From Halomonas piscis (lineage in GTDB: Bacteria > Pseudomonadota > Gammaproteobacteria > Pseudomonadales > Halomonadaceae), in contig NZ_CP119391.1 of NCBI RefSeq assembly GCF_031886125.1, positions 1,798,001 through 1,862,000 of the forward strand: a stretch of DNA of 64,000 nucleotides. Direction: 5' to 3'. The first letter of the stretch is position 1, and the number at the start of each line of letters is the position of its first letter. The translations under genes were made by a program, and so were the position numbers. The notes beneath the pieces were generated by a model that did not search any database, was not told the origin of the DNA, and worked only from the letters and a program-made list of their open reading frames with translations. This document shows positions 39,118-47,721 of the stretch, one piece after another.

Positions 39118-39288
39118 CGTGCCTCGCTAATCCAGTGGGCCCGGCCTGGGTGCACCGGGCAGAGTAACGTTGGCACGAATTATACCCGCCCCGGCCGCGG
39201 CAGGGATAGGCAAGCGCATGATACGGGCAAACGGTCCTGAATTGCCGAGCCTGAACCATGGCAGCGGAAGCATGGGGGCATCACGCGC

Positions 39289-40530
39289 TCAAAAACGGTC
39301 GGCGCGGTAGGGGCGCATATCGACGCTGGGGGGCTCGCCGTCCATCATCGCGCCCAGCAGCTCGCCGGTAAGCGGGCCCAGGGTAAAGCCCTGATGGCCG
39401 TGGCCGAAGGCCAGCCACAGCCCGTCGTGGCGGGGAGCCGGACCGATGATCGGCTTCATGTCCGGCAGGCAGGGCCGCGCGCCCTTCCACACCTCGGCTT
39501 CCCGGCGCTCGCCCAGCGGTATCAGGGTCCGCGCCACCTTCTCCGCCGCCGCCAGCTGGTCCACATGGGCCGGCGCGTCCAGGTCGTCAAGCTCGGCGCC
39601 GGTGGTCAGGCGCACCCCGGCCTTCATCGGCGCCAGCAGATAGCCGACATCGGCATCCATGACCCAGTGGCGCAGCCGCCCCTGCCGCGCTTCGTCGTAG
39701 TGCATGTGATAGCCGCGCTTGACGAAGGTGGGGAAATGATAGCCCAGCGGCTTAAGCCAGCGGCTGGCCCAGGGCCCCAGCGCCATGACCACGTCATCGG
39801 CGTCCAGAGACTGTGTCGTCGTGGTCACGCGCCAGCCGCCCCGGGTCTGCGCCACGTCGGTAATCTCTTCCTGCAGGCACTGCCCGCCCTCTGCCTCGAA
39901 CGCCCGAGCGTAAGCGGCGACCAGCTCGCCGGGATCGGTTGCCGTCCAGGAGTTGAGCCAGTGAATCGCCCCGATGATATCGTCGCTCAGGTCGGGTTCC
40001 CTGGCGGCAAGCGCTTCGCGGTCGAGCACCTCATAGCGCACGCCAAAGCGCTGGTAGTTTTCCTCGGCCTCGGCCTGACGCTGGGAGAAGTGGCGGCGGT
40101 TGCGCAGCAGTTCGAGAAAGCCGTCCTTGCGAACCAGATCTTCGGCGCCGGCGGCTTCGATCATCGGCGCATGAGTGTCCAGGCAGCGCATGATCAGCGC
40201 GGCGTACTCGGGGACGATACGCCGATAGGCCGCAGGCCCCGAGTTGTGCCAGTAGCGCAACAGCGGCGTGGCCGCGTGCAGCATGCCCACGGGGCGATAG
40301 CGGATATCCACCCGCTGGTTGGGCAAAACGCCCAGCAGCGTTTTCATATCGCGGGGAAACGCATAGGGTCGCACGGCCTCGCGCTGGATGATACCGGCGT
40401 TGCCAAATGAGGTTTCGCGCCCCGGCTCGCGGCGGTCGATCAGCACGACGTCGCGCCCGCGCCTTGCCAGATGCCAGGCGATGCTGACCCCGACCATACC
40501 TGCGCCCAGTACCAGGGTTCGACGCGCCAT
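39289..40530 (-). CDS. FAD-dependent D-amino acid dehydrogenase (DadA-like)
   Basis: DAO-family flavoprotein of 413 aa with N-terminal GAGMVG (about 9-14) and the adjacent ESxGNAG-type motif in ETSFGNAGIIQ. The C-terminal block GLWLAFGHGHQGFTLGPLTGELL places it in the DadA family, which oxidises D-amino acids at the membrane and passes electrons to quinone. There is no DadX racemase next to it, so the substrate is open. ATG at 40530; a 171-bp gap separates its end from prfC. Confidence 0.85.
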   Translation of the reverse strand: MARRTLVLGAGMVGVSIAWHLARRGRDVVLIDRREPGRETSFGNAGIIQREAVRPYAFPRDMKTLLGVLPNQRVDIRYRPVGMLHAATPLLRYWHNSGPAAYRRIVPEYAALIMRCLDTHAPMIEAAGAEDLVRKDGFLELLRNRRHFSQRQAEAEENYQRFGVRYEVLDREALAAREPDLSDDIIGAIHWLNSWTATDPGELVAAYARAFEAEGGQCLQEEITDVAQTRGGWRVTTTTQSLDADDVVMALGPWASRWLKPLGYHFPTFVKRGYHMHYDEARQGRLRHWVMDADVGYLLAPMKAGVRLTTGAELDDLDAPAHVDQLAAAEKVARTLIPLGERREAEVWKGARPCLPDMKPIIGPAPRHDGLWLAFGHGHQGFTLGPLTGELLGAMMDGEPPSVDMRPYRADRF

Positions 40531-40864
40531 TTTTTGCTCCTTGATGCCCGCGCCCTGGGGCGCCGGCGATATCGTTGCGGCTGGCCGCGCACAGACGCTG
40601 CGCGGATACAGGTCAAAAATATCACCAAATACAGCGCTTTAACACAGACGTAAGGCCTAATTTAAAACGCCGATACAAAATAAAAAACTGCAAAAAAGCG
40701 ATAGCAAGAATAAAAAACTAGAAATTCGCACCGCGGCAGAACGCCCGGCGTTTCATCCGCGCACGGCTGTCCACCGATACCGGCCAAAAAGCCCGCGGAA
40801 ATCAGAAGAGGGGAAGACGCAAGAAGAGGAAAAGAAAGGAGTCGTGAAACATCGCAGACGGTTA
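40531..40864. other. 334-bp intergenic region between the DadA-like gene and the tRNA cluster
   Basis: Contains an AT-rich core (about 40610-40730) unlike the GC-rich surroundings, probably the promoter region of the DadA-like gene and the 3' trailer of the tRNA operon. I see no intrinsic terminator with a clear stem and no credible gene. There is no integrase or attachment-site duplicate of the tRNA-His 3' end. Confidence 0.5.
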
Positions 40865-40940
40865 TGGGGTGGATGATGGGGATCGAACCCACGACCACCG
40901 GAGCCACAATCCGGGGCTCTACCACTGAGCTACATCCACC
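40865..40940 (-). tRNA. tRNA-His (GTG anticodon), copy 2 in transcription order
   Basis: 76 nt including encoded CCA. The minus strand begins GGTGGATG, giving the extra 5' G(-1) paired with C73 that is diagnostic of tRNA-His. The anticodon loop is TTGTGGC (anticodon GTG), and the T arm contains GGGTTCGATCCC. It is identical to the copy at 41007-41082, 66 bp upstream in the same transcript. Confidence 0.97.
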
Positions 40941-41006
40941 ATAACTGCTTGCCCAAGCGCGCCGAAAGCGCTGCCTGGCTGATGTTTCCTGGCTGGCCTG
41001 CCTTGC

Positions 41007-41082
41007 TGGGGTGGATGATGGGGATCGAACCCACGACCACCGGAGCCACAATCCGGGGCTCTACCACTGAGCTACATCCACC
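41007..41082 (-). tRNA. tRNA-His (GTG anticodon), copy 1 in transcription order
   Basis: 76 nt including encoded CCA, the same in every base as the neighbouring tRNA-His. Third gene of the cluster Pro-Arg-His-His. Confidence 0.97.
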
Positions 41083-41166
41083 GCTGTCAAAGCAAAAGCT
41101 GCCGATACAGGCCTGGCTTGAACGCCACGCCCCTTGTTTACCGCGCCGGGTTTGCAGCGCCTTTAA

Positions 41167-41243
41167 TGGCGCGCCCAGCAGGAATTGAACCTGCAACCTA
41201 CGGCTTAGAAGGCCGTTGCTCTATCCGGTTGAGCTATGAGCGC
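41167..41243 (-). tRNA. tRNA-Arg (TCT anticodon)
   Basis: 77 nt including encoded CCA. The acceptor stem is GCGCTCA/TGGGCGC with one T-G pair, the anticodon loop CTTCTAA (anticodon TCT, reading AGA/AGG) and the T arm CAGGTTCAATTCCTG. Second gene of the cluster. Confidence 0.96.
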
Positions 41244-41373
41244 GCTGTCTGTTTGCCAAGACAAACCCTTTGCCGGAGCAAATCTGCCCGCCTGCATCGA
41301 GCCTCAACCCCGTCGAGCACCGGACACAAGCCCGGGTAAACAAGCGATCAACCGGCCGGCGACCTTGTCGATA

Positions 41374-41450
41374 TGGTCGGGATGGAGGGATTCGAACCCC
41401 CGACATCCTGCTCCCAAAGCAGGCGCGCTACCAGACTGCGCTACATCCCG
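41374..41450 (-). tRNA. tRNA-Pro (TGG anticodon)
   Basis: 77 nt including encoded CCA. The acceptor is CGGGATG/CATCCCG, the anticodon loop TTTGGGA (anticodon TGG), the T arm GGGGTTCGAATCCC. First gene of the cluster, 38 bp downstream of a strong promoter. Confidence 0.96.
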
Positions 41451-41488
41451 AATCGACGCTGCCTTACGGCCCGTCTCAAGCGAGGCAT

Positions 41489-41516
41489 ATACTACTGTTT
41501 TGTGTTTCAAAGTCAA
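41489..41516 (-). promoter_or_regulatory. Promoter of the tRNA cluster
   Basis: Minus strand TTGACT (41511-41516), a 16-base spacer, then TAGTAT (41489-41494), followed by a GC-rich discriminator (GCCTCGC). A GC-rich discriminator is typical of stringently controlled stable-RNA promoters. It lies 38 bp before tRNA-Pro. Confidence 0.72.
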
Positions 41517-41666
41517 CTCTTGATAGCGCCTGGCGAGCCAGATCCCTGCCCGGCGCTTTGCCTTCCTGCCCCCGCATGCGAAAATCACCGCCGCAGCGAC
41601 GCCCCGCGGCGCTCTTTCATCCATCGTTACTGCACAACGCGACTCAACACCACAAGGACCGCATTG

Positions 41667-42533
41667 ATGACCGCTCAACTGATCGACGGCAAAGCCATTG
41701 CTGCTGACGTACGCCAACGAGTGGCGGAAAAAGCTCGGGCCCGGCTGGAGGCCGGCGCCCGGGCACCCGGGCTTGCGGTGGTGCTGGTCGGCGGCGATCC
41801 GGCCTCGCGGATTTACGTCAACAGCAAGCACCGCGCCTGCGAACAGGCCGGCATTGTCTCCTTTCAGCATGAGCTCCCCGCTGACACCGGCCAGCAGGCG
41901 CTGGAAGACCTGGTCGACCGGCTTAACGACGACCCCCGGGTCGACGGCATTCTGGTTCAGCTGCCACTCCCCGACCACCTCAACGCCCGGCCGATCCTCG
42001 AGCGCATTCTGCCGCACAAGGACGTCGACGGCTTTCATCCGTACAACCTTGGCCGGCTGGCCCAGCGCATCCCCGCACTCCGGCCCTGCACGCCCAAGGG
42101 CATCATGACGCTGCTGGAAAAAAGCGGCCTGGCGGTGCGCGGGCTGGACGCCACCGTAGTCGGCGCCTCCAATATCGTCGGCCGGCCCATGGCGCTGGAG
42201 CTGATGCTTGCCGGCTGCACCACCACGGTGTGCCACCGCTTCACGCAGAATCTCGAAGAGCACGTGCGCCGCGCCGACGTGCTGGTGGCCGCGGTGGGCA
42301 AGCCGGGGCTGATCAAGGGCGAGTGGACCAAGCCCGGCGCCATCGTCATCGACGTGGGCATCAGCCGCCAGGAAGACGGCAGGCTGACCGGCGACATCGA
42401 GTTTGACGTGGCCTCTCGCCTTGCCAGCCACATCACCCCGGTTCCCGGCGGCGTCGGCCCCATGACCGTGGCCACGCTGCTGGAAAACACCCTGGAAGCC
42501 GCCGAGCACCACGCCCCGTCCGGCACAGCCTGA
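41667..42533 (+). CDS. folD: Bifunctional methylenetetrahydrofolate dehydrogenase/cyclohydrolase
   Basis: Interconverts 5,10-methylene-, methenyl- and 10-formyl-tetrahydrofolate; 288 aa. It has the catalytic Tyr-Lys motif in [15 protein letters not shown], the PLPDHL and [14 protein letters not shown] blocks, and the C-terminal [22 protein letters not shown] at 41667 follows an AAGGA. The open frame extends upstream through the tRNA-Pro region, which is not coding. It is followed 66 bp later by mtnN. Confidence 0.96.
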   Translation: MTAQLIDGKAIAADVRQRVAEKARARLEAGARAPGLAVVLVGGDPASRIYVNSKHRACEQAGIVSFQHELPADTGQQALEDLVDRLNDDPRVDGILVQLPLPDHLNARPILERILPHKDVDGFHPYNLGRLAQRIPALRPCTPKGIMTLLEKSGLAVRGLDATVVGASNIVGRPMALELMLAGCTTTVCHRFTQNLEEHVRRADVLVAAVGKPGLIKGEWTKPGAIVIDVGISRQEDGRLTGDIEFDVASRLASHITPVPGGVGPMTVATLLENTLEAAEHHAPSGTA

Positions 42534-42599
42534 AGCGTCTACGCTTCCCGCTTCTCCCAGGCCCTCGTTCAATCTCCCCCCAACCCAGGAGGTACCGCT

Positions 42600-43307
42600 T
42601 TGCAGCCTATCGGCATTATTGGCGCCATGGCGCAGGAAGTCAGCATTCTCGCCGGCCAGCTGGAATCCCACCAGCGCCACGAGCACGCCGGCGGCGTGTT
42701 TCATACCGGCCGCCGCCACGGCGTCGAGGTGGTCATACTGCAGTCGGGCATCGGCAAGGTGAACGCCGCGGTGGGCACCGCCACCCTGCTCGAACGCCAC
42801 CGCCCCCGCGCCGTCATCAATACCGGCTCCGCCGGCGGCTTTGCCGACGACCTGCGCATCGGCGACGTCATCGTCTCCGACGAGGTGCGCCACCACGACG
42901 TCGACGCTACCGCCTTCGGCTACGAACTCGGCCAGGTACCGGGCATGCCCGCCGCCTTTGCCGCCGACGCCCATCTACGCCGGACCGCTCGCAGCGCCGT
43001 GGAGGCGCTGGGCGAAATGCGGGTGCGCGAAGGCATGATCGCCACCGGCGACAGCTTCATGGCCGACCCCGAACGCGTCAACGCCACCCGGGCGGCGTTT
43101 CCGGCCATGCTCGCAGCGGACATGGAGGCCGCCGCCATTGCCCAGGCCTGCCACCTGTTCGGCTGCCCCTTTGTGGTGGTGCGGGCGCTGTCCGACCTGC
43201 CCGGCGCCGGCGACAATCACCTCTCGTTCGACGAGTTTCTCGAGCTGGCCGCGCGGCGCTCGTCGCGCATGGTCGACCAGATGCTCAGGCAGCTGGCCGG
43301 CGCCTGA
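42600..43307 (+). CDS. mtnN: 5'-methylthioadenosine/S-adenosylhomocysteine nucleosidase
   Basis: Cleaves adenine from MTA and SAH in methyl-cycle salvage and AI-2 production; 235 aa. Catalytic Glu13 is in GAMAQEVS, the ADMEAAAIAQ motif binds the ribose, and the catalytic Asp is in ALSDLPG. The start codon is TTG at 42600 with a perfect AGGAGG seven bases upstream; no ATG in frame lies near the family N-terminus (MQPIGIIGAM), so the rare start is well supported. Confidence 0.94.
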   Translation: MQPIGIIGAMAQEVSILAGQLESHQRHEHAGGVFHTGRRHGVEVVILQSGIGKVNAAVGTATLLERHRPRAVINTGSAGGFADDLRIGDVIVSDEVRHHDVDATAFGYELGQVPGMPAAFAADAHLRRTARSAVEALGEMRVREGMIATGDSFMADPERVNATRAAFPAMLAADMEAAAIAQACHLFGCPFVVVRALSDLPGAGDNHLSFDEFLELAARRSSRMVDQMLRQLAGA

Positions 43308-43311
43308 AGCG

Positions 43312-44358
43312 CTAGCCGGCCGCCAGCTTCCAGCCCAGGGTCTCGCCGGCCCCCATCGGCACAATGCGCCGGCCGTCGGCGTAGGCGTGGCTTTCCGGCA
43401 GCTGCCAATCGCGCCGCTCAAGGGTCACCGTATCGGCGTTGCGCGCCAGGCCGTAGAAATCGGCGCCGTTGTGGCTGGCGAAGGCTTCCAGCCGGTCCAG
43501 CGCGCCGGCCTGCTCGAACGCCGTGGCGTAGAGCTCCAGCGCCGCCGGGGCGCTGAACACCCCGGCGCAGCCGCAGGCGGACTCCTTGTCGCCCTGGGCG
43601 TGGGGCGCGCTGTCGGTCCCCAGAAAAAACTTCCGGCTGCCCGAGGTCACCGCTTTGATCAGCGCCCGGCGGTGGCGCTCGCGCTTGAGAATCGGCAGGC
43701 AGTAACGGTGCGGGCGAATGCCGCCCACCAGCATGTCGTTGCGGTTGAGCAGCAGGTGCTGGGGCGTCACGGTGGCGGCGACGTTATCGCCGGCGGCCAG
43801 CACAAAGTCCGCCGCCTGGGCGGTGGTGATATGCTCGCAGACCACACTGAGCCCGGGGTGGCGCTTGAGCAGCGGCTCCAGCACGCGCTCGAGAAACGCG
43901 GCTTCGCGGTCGAAAATGTCCACGTCCGCGTCGGTCACTTCGCCGTGAACCAGCAGCGGCATGCCGGACTCGGCAAGCGCCGCCAGGGTATTGTCACAGC
44001 GGGCAAGGTCGGTCACCCCGGACGCCGAGTTGGTGGTGGCGCCGGCCGGATAGAGCTTCACCGCCTTGACCACCCCGCTCTGCCGGGCGCGCTCGATCTC
44101 CTCGGGCGGCGTGGTGTCGGTCAGATACAGCGTCATCAGCGGCTCGAGCGCCACCCCTGCCGGCAGCGCGGCAAGAATGCGCTCGCGGTAGGCCTCGGCC
44201 TGTGCGGCGGTGGTCACCGGCGGCGTCAGGTTGGGCATGATAATGGCCCGGCCCATCTGCGCGGCGCTATGGCCGACGGTGGCCTCAAGGGCAGCGCCGT
44301 CGCGCAGGTGCAGGTGCCAGTCGTCCGGGCGAGTCAGGGTAATGGCGTCCACAGGCAT
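43312..44358 (-). CDS. pyrC: Dihydroorotase, class II
   Basis: Zinc amidohydrolase of pyrimidine synthesis, 348 aa. It has metal-binding His15 and His17 in [10 protein letters not shown], the carboxylated Lys in [13 protein letters not shown], further histidines in LLVHGEV and VCEHITT, and the Asp in LGTDSAPH. Length and motifs are of the E. coli PyrC type. It is convergent with mtnN, with 4 bp between the stops. Confidence 0.96.
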   Translation of the reverse strand: MPVDAITLTRPDDWHLHLRDGAALEATVGHSAAQMGRAIIMPNLTPPVTTAAQAEAYRERILAALPAGVALEPLMTLYLTDTTPPEEIERARQSGVVKAVKLYPAGATTNSASGVTDLARCDNTLAALAESGMPLLVHGEVTDADVDIFDREAAFLERVLEPLLKRHPGLSVVCEHITTAQAADFVLAAGDNVAATVTPQHLLLNRNDMLVGGIRPHRYCLPILKRERHRRALIKAVTSGSRKFFLGTDSAPHAQGDKESACGCAGVFSAPAALELYATAFEQAGALDRLEAFASHNGADFYGLARNADTVTLERRDWQLPESHAYADGRRIVPMGAGETLGWKLAAG

Positions 44359-44477
44359 TCCTCTCAGGCAGTCAGTGATCCGGTGAGCGGGCTTCGCGTG
44401 GCCGCAGTATAACCCATCGGCATTCCGGCGAAATGTGTCGTATCATGGGCAGCCGTTCGGGTCTCAGGAAGCATCTC

Positions 44478-44963
44478 ATGCATAAAGTACGTCGCGCAGC
44501 GGACGTCGTTGCCGGGCTTGAAGGCCTTATGTGGCTGGGCCTGGGCTGGTCGATTTCGCTGTCGGTTTATCTGGGCAGGAACGAGCCGATTCTAGCCGCC
44601 GTGCTGCTGGCCGGCACCGTGATGCTGTTCGGCTGGGTTCATCGACCGCTGCGCTTTCTGCTGCGCCGCTTCCGGGTGCGCAAACGCCGTACGGACATGT
44701 GGATGCACCTGCTGGCGCTGCCGCTGCTTCTGGCCATGGCGCTGTACCTGATCATCGAGGCCGTGCTCGGCGATGCCTGGCTGCCGCCGAAAATGCTGCT
44801 GGTCAACGTGCTGGCCAGCGCCGGCTGGCTGACCTTTTTGCTGACCCTTTTCATCAAGTACGTCGCCCACGACCTGAAGTGCAAGCGCGCCAAAAAACAG
44901 AGCGCCAGAAACGCAGCCGCCGACAGCCACAACGACAGCCATAACGACAGCCGCACGAGTTGA
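44478..44963 (+). CDS. Small membrane protein of unknown function upstream of the RegB-like kinase
   Basis: 161 aa from the ATG at 44478, which follows AGGAAG. It has about four hydrophobic segments (roughly 14-33, 39-57, 78-98 and 108-128) with an Arg-rich loop (RFLLRRFRVRKRRT) between the second and third. A cytoplasmic-looking tail ends in the repeated SHNDSHNDS, encoded by near-identical 12-nt units at 44924-44955. I do not recognise the family. It ends 5 bp before the kinase ATG, so the three genes to 46825 look like one operon. Confidence 0.72.
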   Translation: MHKVRRAADVVAGLEGLMWLGLGWSISLSVYLGRNEPILAAVLLAGTVMLFGWVHRPLRFLLRRFRVRKRRTDMWMHLLALPLLLAMALYLIIEAVLGDAWLPPKMLLVNVLASAGWLTFLLTLFIKYVAHDLKCKRAKKQSARNAAADSHNDSHNDSRTS

Positions 44964-44968
44964 CCGCC

Positions 44969-46240
44969 ATGCCCGCCGAGCTTCCCCTGCCGCTCTCCAC
45001 GCCCAACCGCAACCTGGTGCGCCTGACCATTGTGCGCGGCATTACCTGGACGGGCTTTTTGCTCGCCGTCGTGGTCGGCGTGGAGCTGCTCGGTTTCAAC
45101 ATGACCGTGCCCGCGGTGGTCGGCGTGGTCATCGCCATGGGCGTCCTCAATATCGCCACCTGGTGGCGGCTGGGCCGCCCCCGGGACGTGGAGCACACCG
45201 AATACCTGCTCCACCTGCTGGCGGACATCGCCGGGCTGACGCTGCTTTTTTACTTTACCGGCGGCGCGACCAACCCGTTCATCACCTATTATCTGGTACC
45301 GGTGACCATTGCCGCGGCGACCCTGCCCTGGTGGCATACCTGGGTGATCGCCGCCTGCGCCATGGGCGGCTACAGCTTTCTGCTGTTCTACTACCACCCC
45401 ATCCCCCAGCTGCACATGATCGGCAATACGTCGCTGAGTCTGCATATCCTCGGCATGTGGCTCAACTTCGGGCTCTCGGCGGGGCTGGTGACGTTTTTCA
45501 TCTACAAGATGGCCCACGCCCTGCGCCGCCGGGACCGCGCGCTGTCGCGCACCCGGGAGGCCGCCCTGCGCAACGAGCAGGTGCTGGCCGTGGCCACCCA
45601 GGCCGCCGGCACCGCCCACGAGCTGGGCACGCCGCTTTCCACCATGGCGATTCTGCTCAAGGAAATGGAAGCCGAAACCGGGCCCGAAAGCCCCCTGCGC
45701 GAGGATATCGCCCTGCTGCGCCAGCAGGTCGGCCTGTGCAAGTCGCGCCTGCAGCATCTGGTGGAAAGCGCCGACCGCCGGCGCATGGCCGAACCCGAGG
45801 TGCGCGACGCCGCCAAATGGCTCGACGGCGTCGTGCAGCGCTGGCTGGTGCTGCGCCCGGACGTCAGCCACCGGCTGGACATTGCCGAGCGCCGGGGGCG
45901 CCCCTGGCTTGCCGTGGACGCCACCCTGGACCAGGCGCTGACCAACCTTCTGAACAACGCCGCCGACGCCAACCCCGAGGCCGTTACCGTCAGCCTGGAC
46001 TGGCAGGACGACAGCGTAGTGATCGACATTCGCGACCACGGCCCCGGCGTGGAGCTGGCCATTGCCGACCAGCTGGGCGACACCTTTGTCTCCACCAAGA
46101 GCAAGGGCATGGGCATCGGGCTGTTTTTGACCCACGCCACCATCAACCGCTTCGGCGGCGGCGTCAGCCTGTATAATCATCCCGACGGCGGTACGCTGAC
46201 CGAGGTGACGCTACCCCGCAGCAAACCGCCCGCGGCCTGA
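44969..46240 (+). CDS. regB: RegB/PrrB/RoxS-type redox sensor histidine kinase
   Basis: Membrane kinase, 423 aa from the ATG at 44969; a TTG three codons earlier overlaps the previous stop. It has about six N-terminal membrane helices, with the quinone-sensing loop GGATNPFITYYL typical of RegB. The phospho-acceptor His217 is in GTAHELGTPLSTM. A cysteine (VGLCKSRL) lies exactly 40 residues later, the same offset as the redox switch His225-Cys265 of Rhodobacter RegB. The ATPase has NLLNNAADANP and DHGPGV, then SKGMGIGLFL. It is followed 45 bp later by its response regulator. Confidence 0.9.
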   Translation: MPAELPLPLSTPNRNLVRLTIVRGITWTGFLLAVVVGVELLGFNMTVPAVVGVVIAMGVLNIATWWRLGRPRDVEHTEYLLHLLADIAGLTLLFYFTGGATNPFITYYLVPVTIAAATLPWWHTWVIAACAMGGYSFLLFYYHPIPQLHMIGNTSLSLHILGMWLNFGLSAGLVTFFIYKMAHALRRRDRALSRTREAALRNEQVLAVATQAAGTAHELGTPLSTMAILLKEMEAETGPESPLREDIALLRQQVGLCKSRLQHLVESADRRRMAEPEVRDAAKWLDGVVQRWLVLRPDVSHRLDIAERRGRPWLAVDATLDQALTNLLNNAADANPEAVTVSLDWQDDSVVIDIRDHGPGVELAIADQLGDTFVSTKSKGMGIGLFLTHATINRFGGGVSLYNHPDGGTLTEVTLPRSKPPAA

Positions 46241-46285
46241 CGCCCTCAGCCAGGGGCACCGCCAATCACAGCTGTCGAGGATTTT

Positions 46286-46825
46286 ATGCCAACGCCTGCA
46301 CAACGCCTGCTTATCATCGACGACGACGACATGTTCTGCCACGTGCTCAGCCGGGCGCTGGGCCGGCGCGGCTACGAAATCAGCGTCGCCCACGATCCTG
46401 ACGAAGCGCTGGCGCTTGCCGTGGAGCACAAGCCGACCATGGCCACGCTGGATCTCAAGCTCGAACACAGCTCCGGGCTCAAGCTGTTGCCCGACCTGCT
46501 GGCCACGGCTCCCCAGTGCCGCGTGGTGGTGCTCACCGGCTATTCGAGCATCGCCACCGCCGTGGAGGCGATCAAGCTCGGCGCGGTCAACTACCTGTGC
46601 AAGCCCGCCGACGCCGACGACGTGATCAATGCCTTCGAGCAGCAGCAGGGCGACCCGGACACCGAGGTAGCCGACAACCCGCCCTCGGTCAACCGCATTA
46701 CCTGGGAACACATCCAGAAGGTGCTCCAGGAGCACGACGGCAACATTTCCGCCACCGCCCGGGCGCTGGGCATGCACCGGCGCACCCTGCAGCGCAAGCT
46801 GCAAAAGCGCCCGGTGCGCCGCTAG
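46286..46825 (+). CDS. regA: RegA/PrrA/RoxR-type response regulator
   Basis: Global redox response regulator, 179 aa. The receiver domain has acidic pocket IDDDD at 11-15, phospho-acceptor Asp56 (ATLDLKLE), Thr in VVLTGYSS and Lys in LCKPAD. A proline-containing linker leads to a Fis-type HTH at about 135-175 (EHDGNISATARALGMHRRTLQRKLQKRP), which is nearly invariant among RegA proteins. It pairs with the kinase upstream and overlaps the convergent HybE-like gene by four bases. Confidence 0.93.
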   Translation: MPTPAQRLLIIDDDDMFCHVLSRALGRRGYEISVAHDPDEALALAVEHKPTMATLDLKLEHSSGLKLLPDLLATAPQCRVVVLTGYSSIATAVEAIKLGAVNYLCKPADADDVINAFEQQQGDPDTEVADNPPSVNRITWEHIQKVLQEHDGNISATARALGMHRRTLQRKLQKRPVRR

Positions 46826-47265
46826 GCATCGTCCGTGGGCGGCGTCGGCGGCTCAAACAGCCGGGTCATGAGCTGCTGGGCGAGCCGTGCCGCCTCCTCC
46901 ATGCTGTCAAGCTCGCTCAGGTCGTCGAGAATGCGCCGCTGGTACCAGGACCGGCTGCCAAAGGCGTGGCGGTGCAGCCGATAGCTGCCGGAAGGCAGCG
47001 TCAGCAGATATTCATCCGTCGCGGCGTCGGCGGGCTCGTCGGGCCATAGCGCCACCAGCCACAGCGAGCAGGGGGTAATCAGAGCCCCCGCCAGCAGCGC
47101 CTCGCCGCCTTCGGGCGTCAGGCGCTGAAAGCACAGCGCGTCCACCCCCAGGCGAGGGTTATAGTGCGCAAGCCCCTTGAGCGCCACCAGGTGGACGTCG
47201 CGGTACTCCCGGGCCACGGCGGCCAGCATCGCGTAGTCGTCGCCGCTCGGCGTTGCGGTATGCAT
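46822..47265 (-). CDS. HybE-like [NiFe]-hydrogenase assembly chaperone family protein
   Basis: 147 aa. The middle block (LLAGALITPCSLWLVALWP) and the later LTLPSGSYRL resemble the HybE/HupJ family, which chaperones the Tat-exported hydrogenase large subunit. No hydrogenase structural or maturation gene lies in the window, so the role here is unclear. The ATG at 47265 has GGGAG upstream; the longer frame (31 more residues) lacks family resemblance. It is divergent from grxA and convergent with the regulator. Confidence 0.68.
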   Translation of the reverse strand: MHTATPSGDDYAMLAAVAREYRDVHLVALKGLAHYNPRLGVDALCFQRLTPEGGEALLAGALITPCSLWLVALWPDEPADAATDEYLLTLPSGSYRLHRHAFGSRSWYQRRILDDLSELDSMEEAARLAQQLMTRLFEPPTPPTDDA

Positions 47266-47444
47266 CAGCTTTTCTCCCTGCCGGACTGAAAAATGGTTGA
47301 GGAAACGGTTGAGGAAAACGGCTGCCATCATAACGCGACTTGATGGCGGGCGTAGCATGGACCTATTGGCCAGGCCGGTCGCCGCCGCGTCACAATGGGC
47401 TCGAACGAGCCCCCGTTTTATCGTTCATCCAAGAGGAGATTGTT

Positions 47445-47708
47445 ATGTTCGTGGTGATTTACGGCCGCATGTCCTGCCCCTTCTGCGTTCAGGCCAGAAT
47501 GCTCGCCGAAAAGCTTGAGGAAAGCGGGCGCATCGAGGGTGTCCGCTACGTCGACATGCCCTCGGAAGGCGTGACCAAGGAAGACATTGCCAAAACCGCC
47601 GGCGCGCCGGTGCACACGGTGCCGCAGATCTTTGTCGATCAGGAGCACATCGGCGGCTTCAGCGAGTTTCAGGCGTTTGTCAGCCGCCACCCCGCGCTCA
47701 GCGCCTGA
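47445..47708 (+). CDS. grxA: Glutaredoxin 1 (GrxA type)
   Basis: Dithiol glutaredoxin of 87 aa reducing protein disulfides with glutathione. Active site C11-P-F-C14 follows VIYGRMS. The segment EGVTKEDIAKTAGAPVHTVPQIFVDQEHIGGFSEF matches E. coli GrxA closely, including the cis-Pro (TVPQIF) and GG glutathione-binding turn. ATG at 47445 follows GAGGAG. It is 13 bp upstream of the acyltransferase gene, so probably co-transcribed. Confidence 0.94.
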   Translation: MFVVIYGRMSCPFCVQARMLAEKLEESGRIEGVRYVDMPSEGVTKEDIAKTAGAPVHTVPQIFVDQEHIGGFSEFQAFVSRHPALSA

Positions 47709-47721
47709 GAGACACGCCCCC

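Noticed and set aside
40531..41516. tRNA cluster as an integration site for a mobile element
   Set aside because: All four tRNAs are intact with encoded CCA, no integrase lies near, and no displaced copy of a tRNA 3' end was seen.
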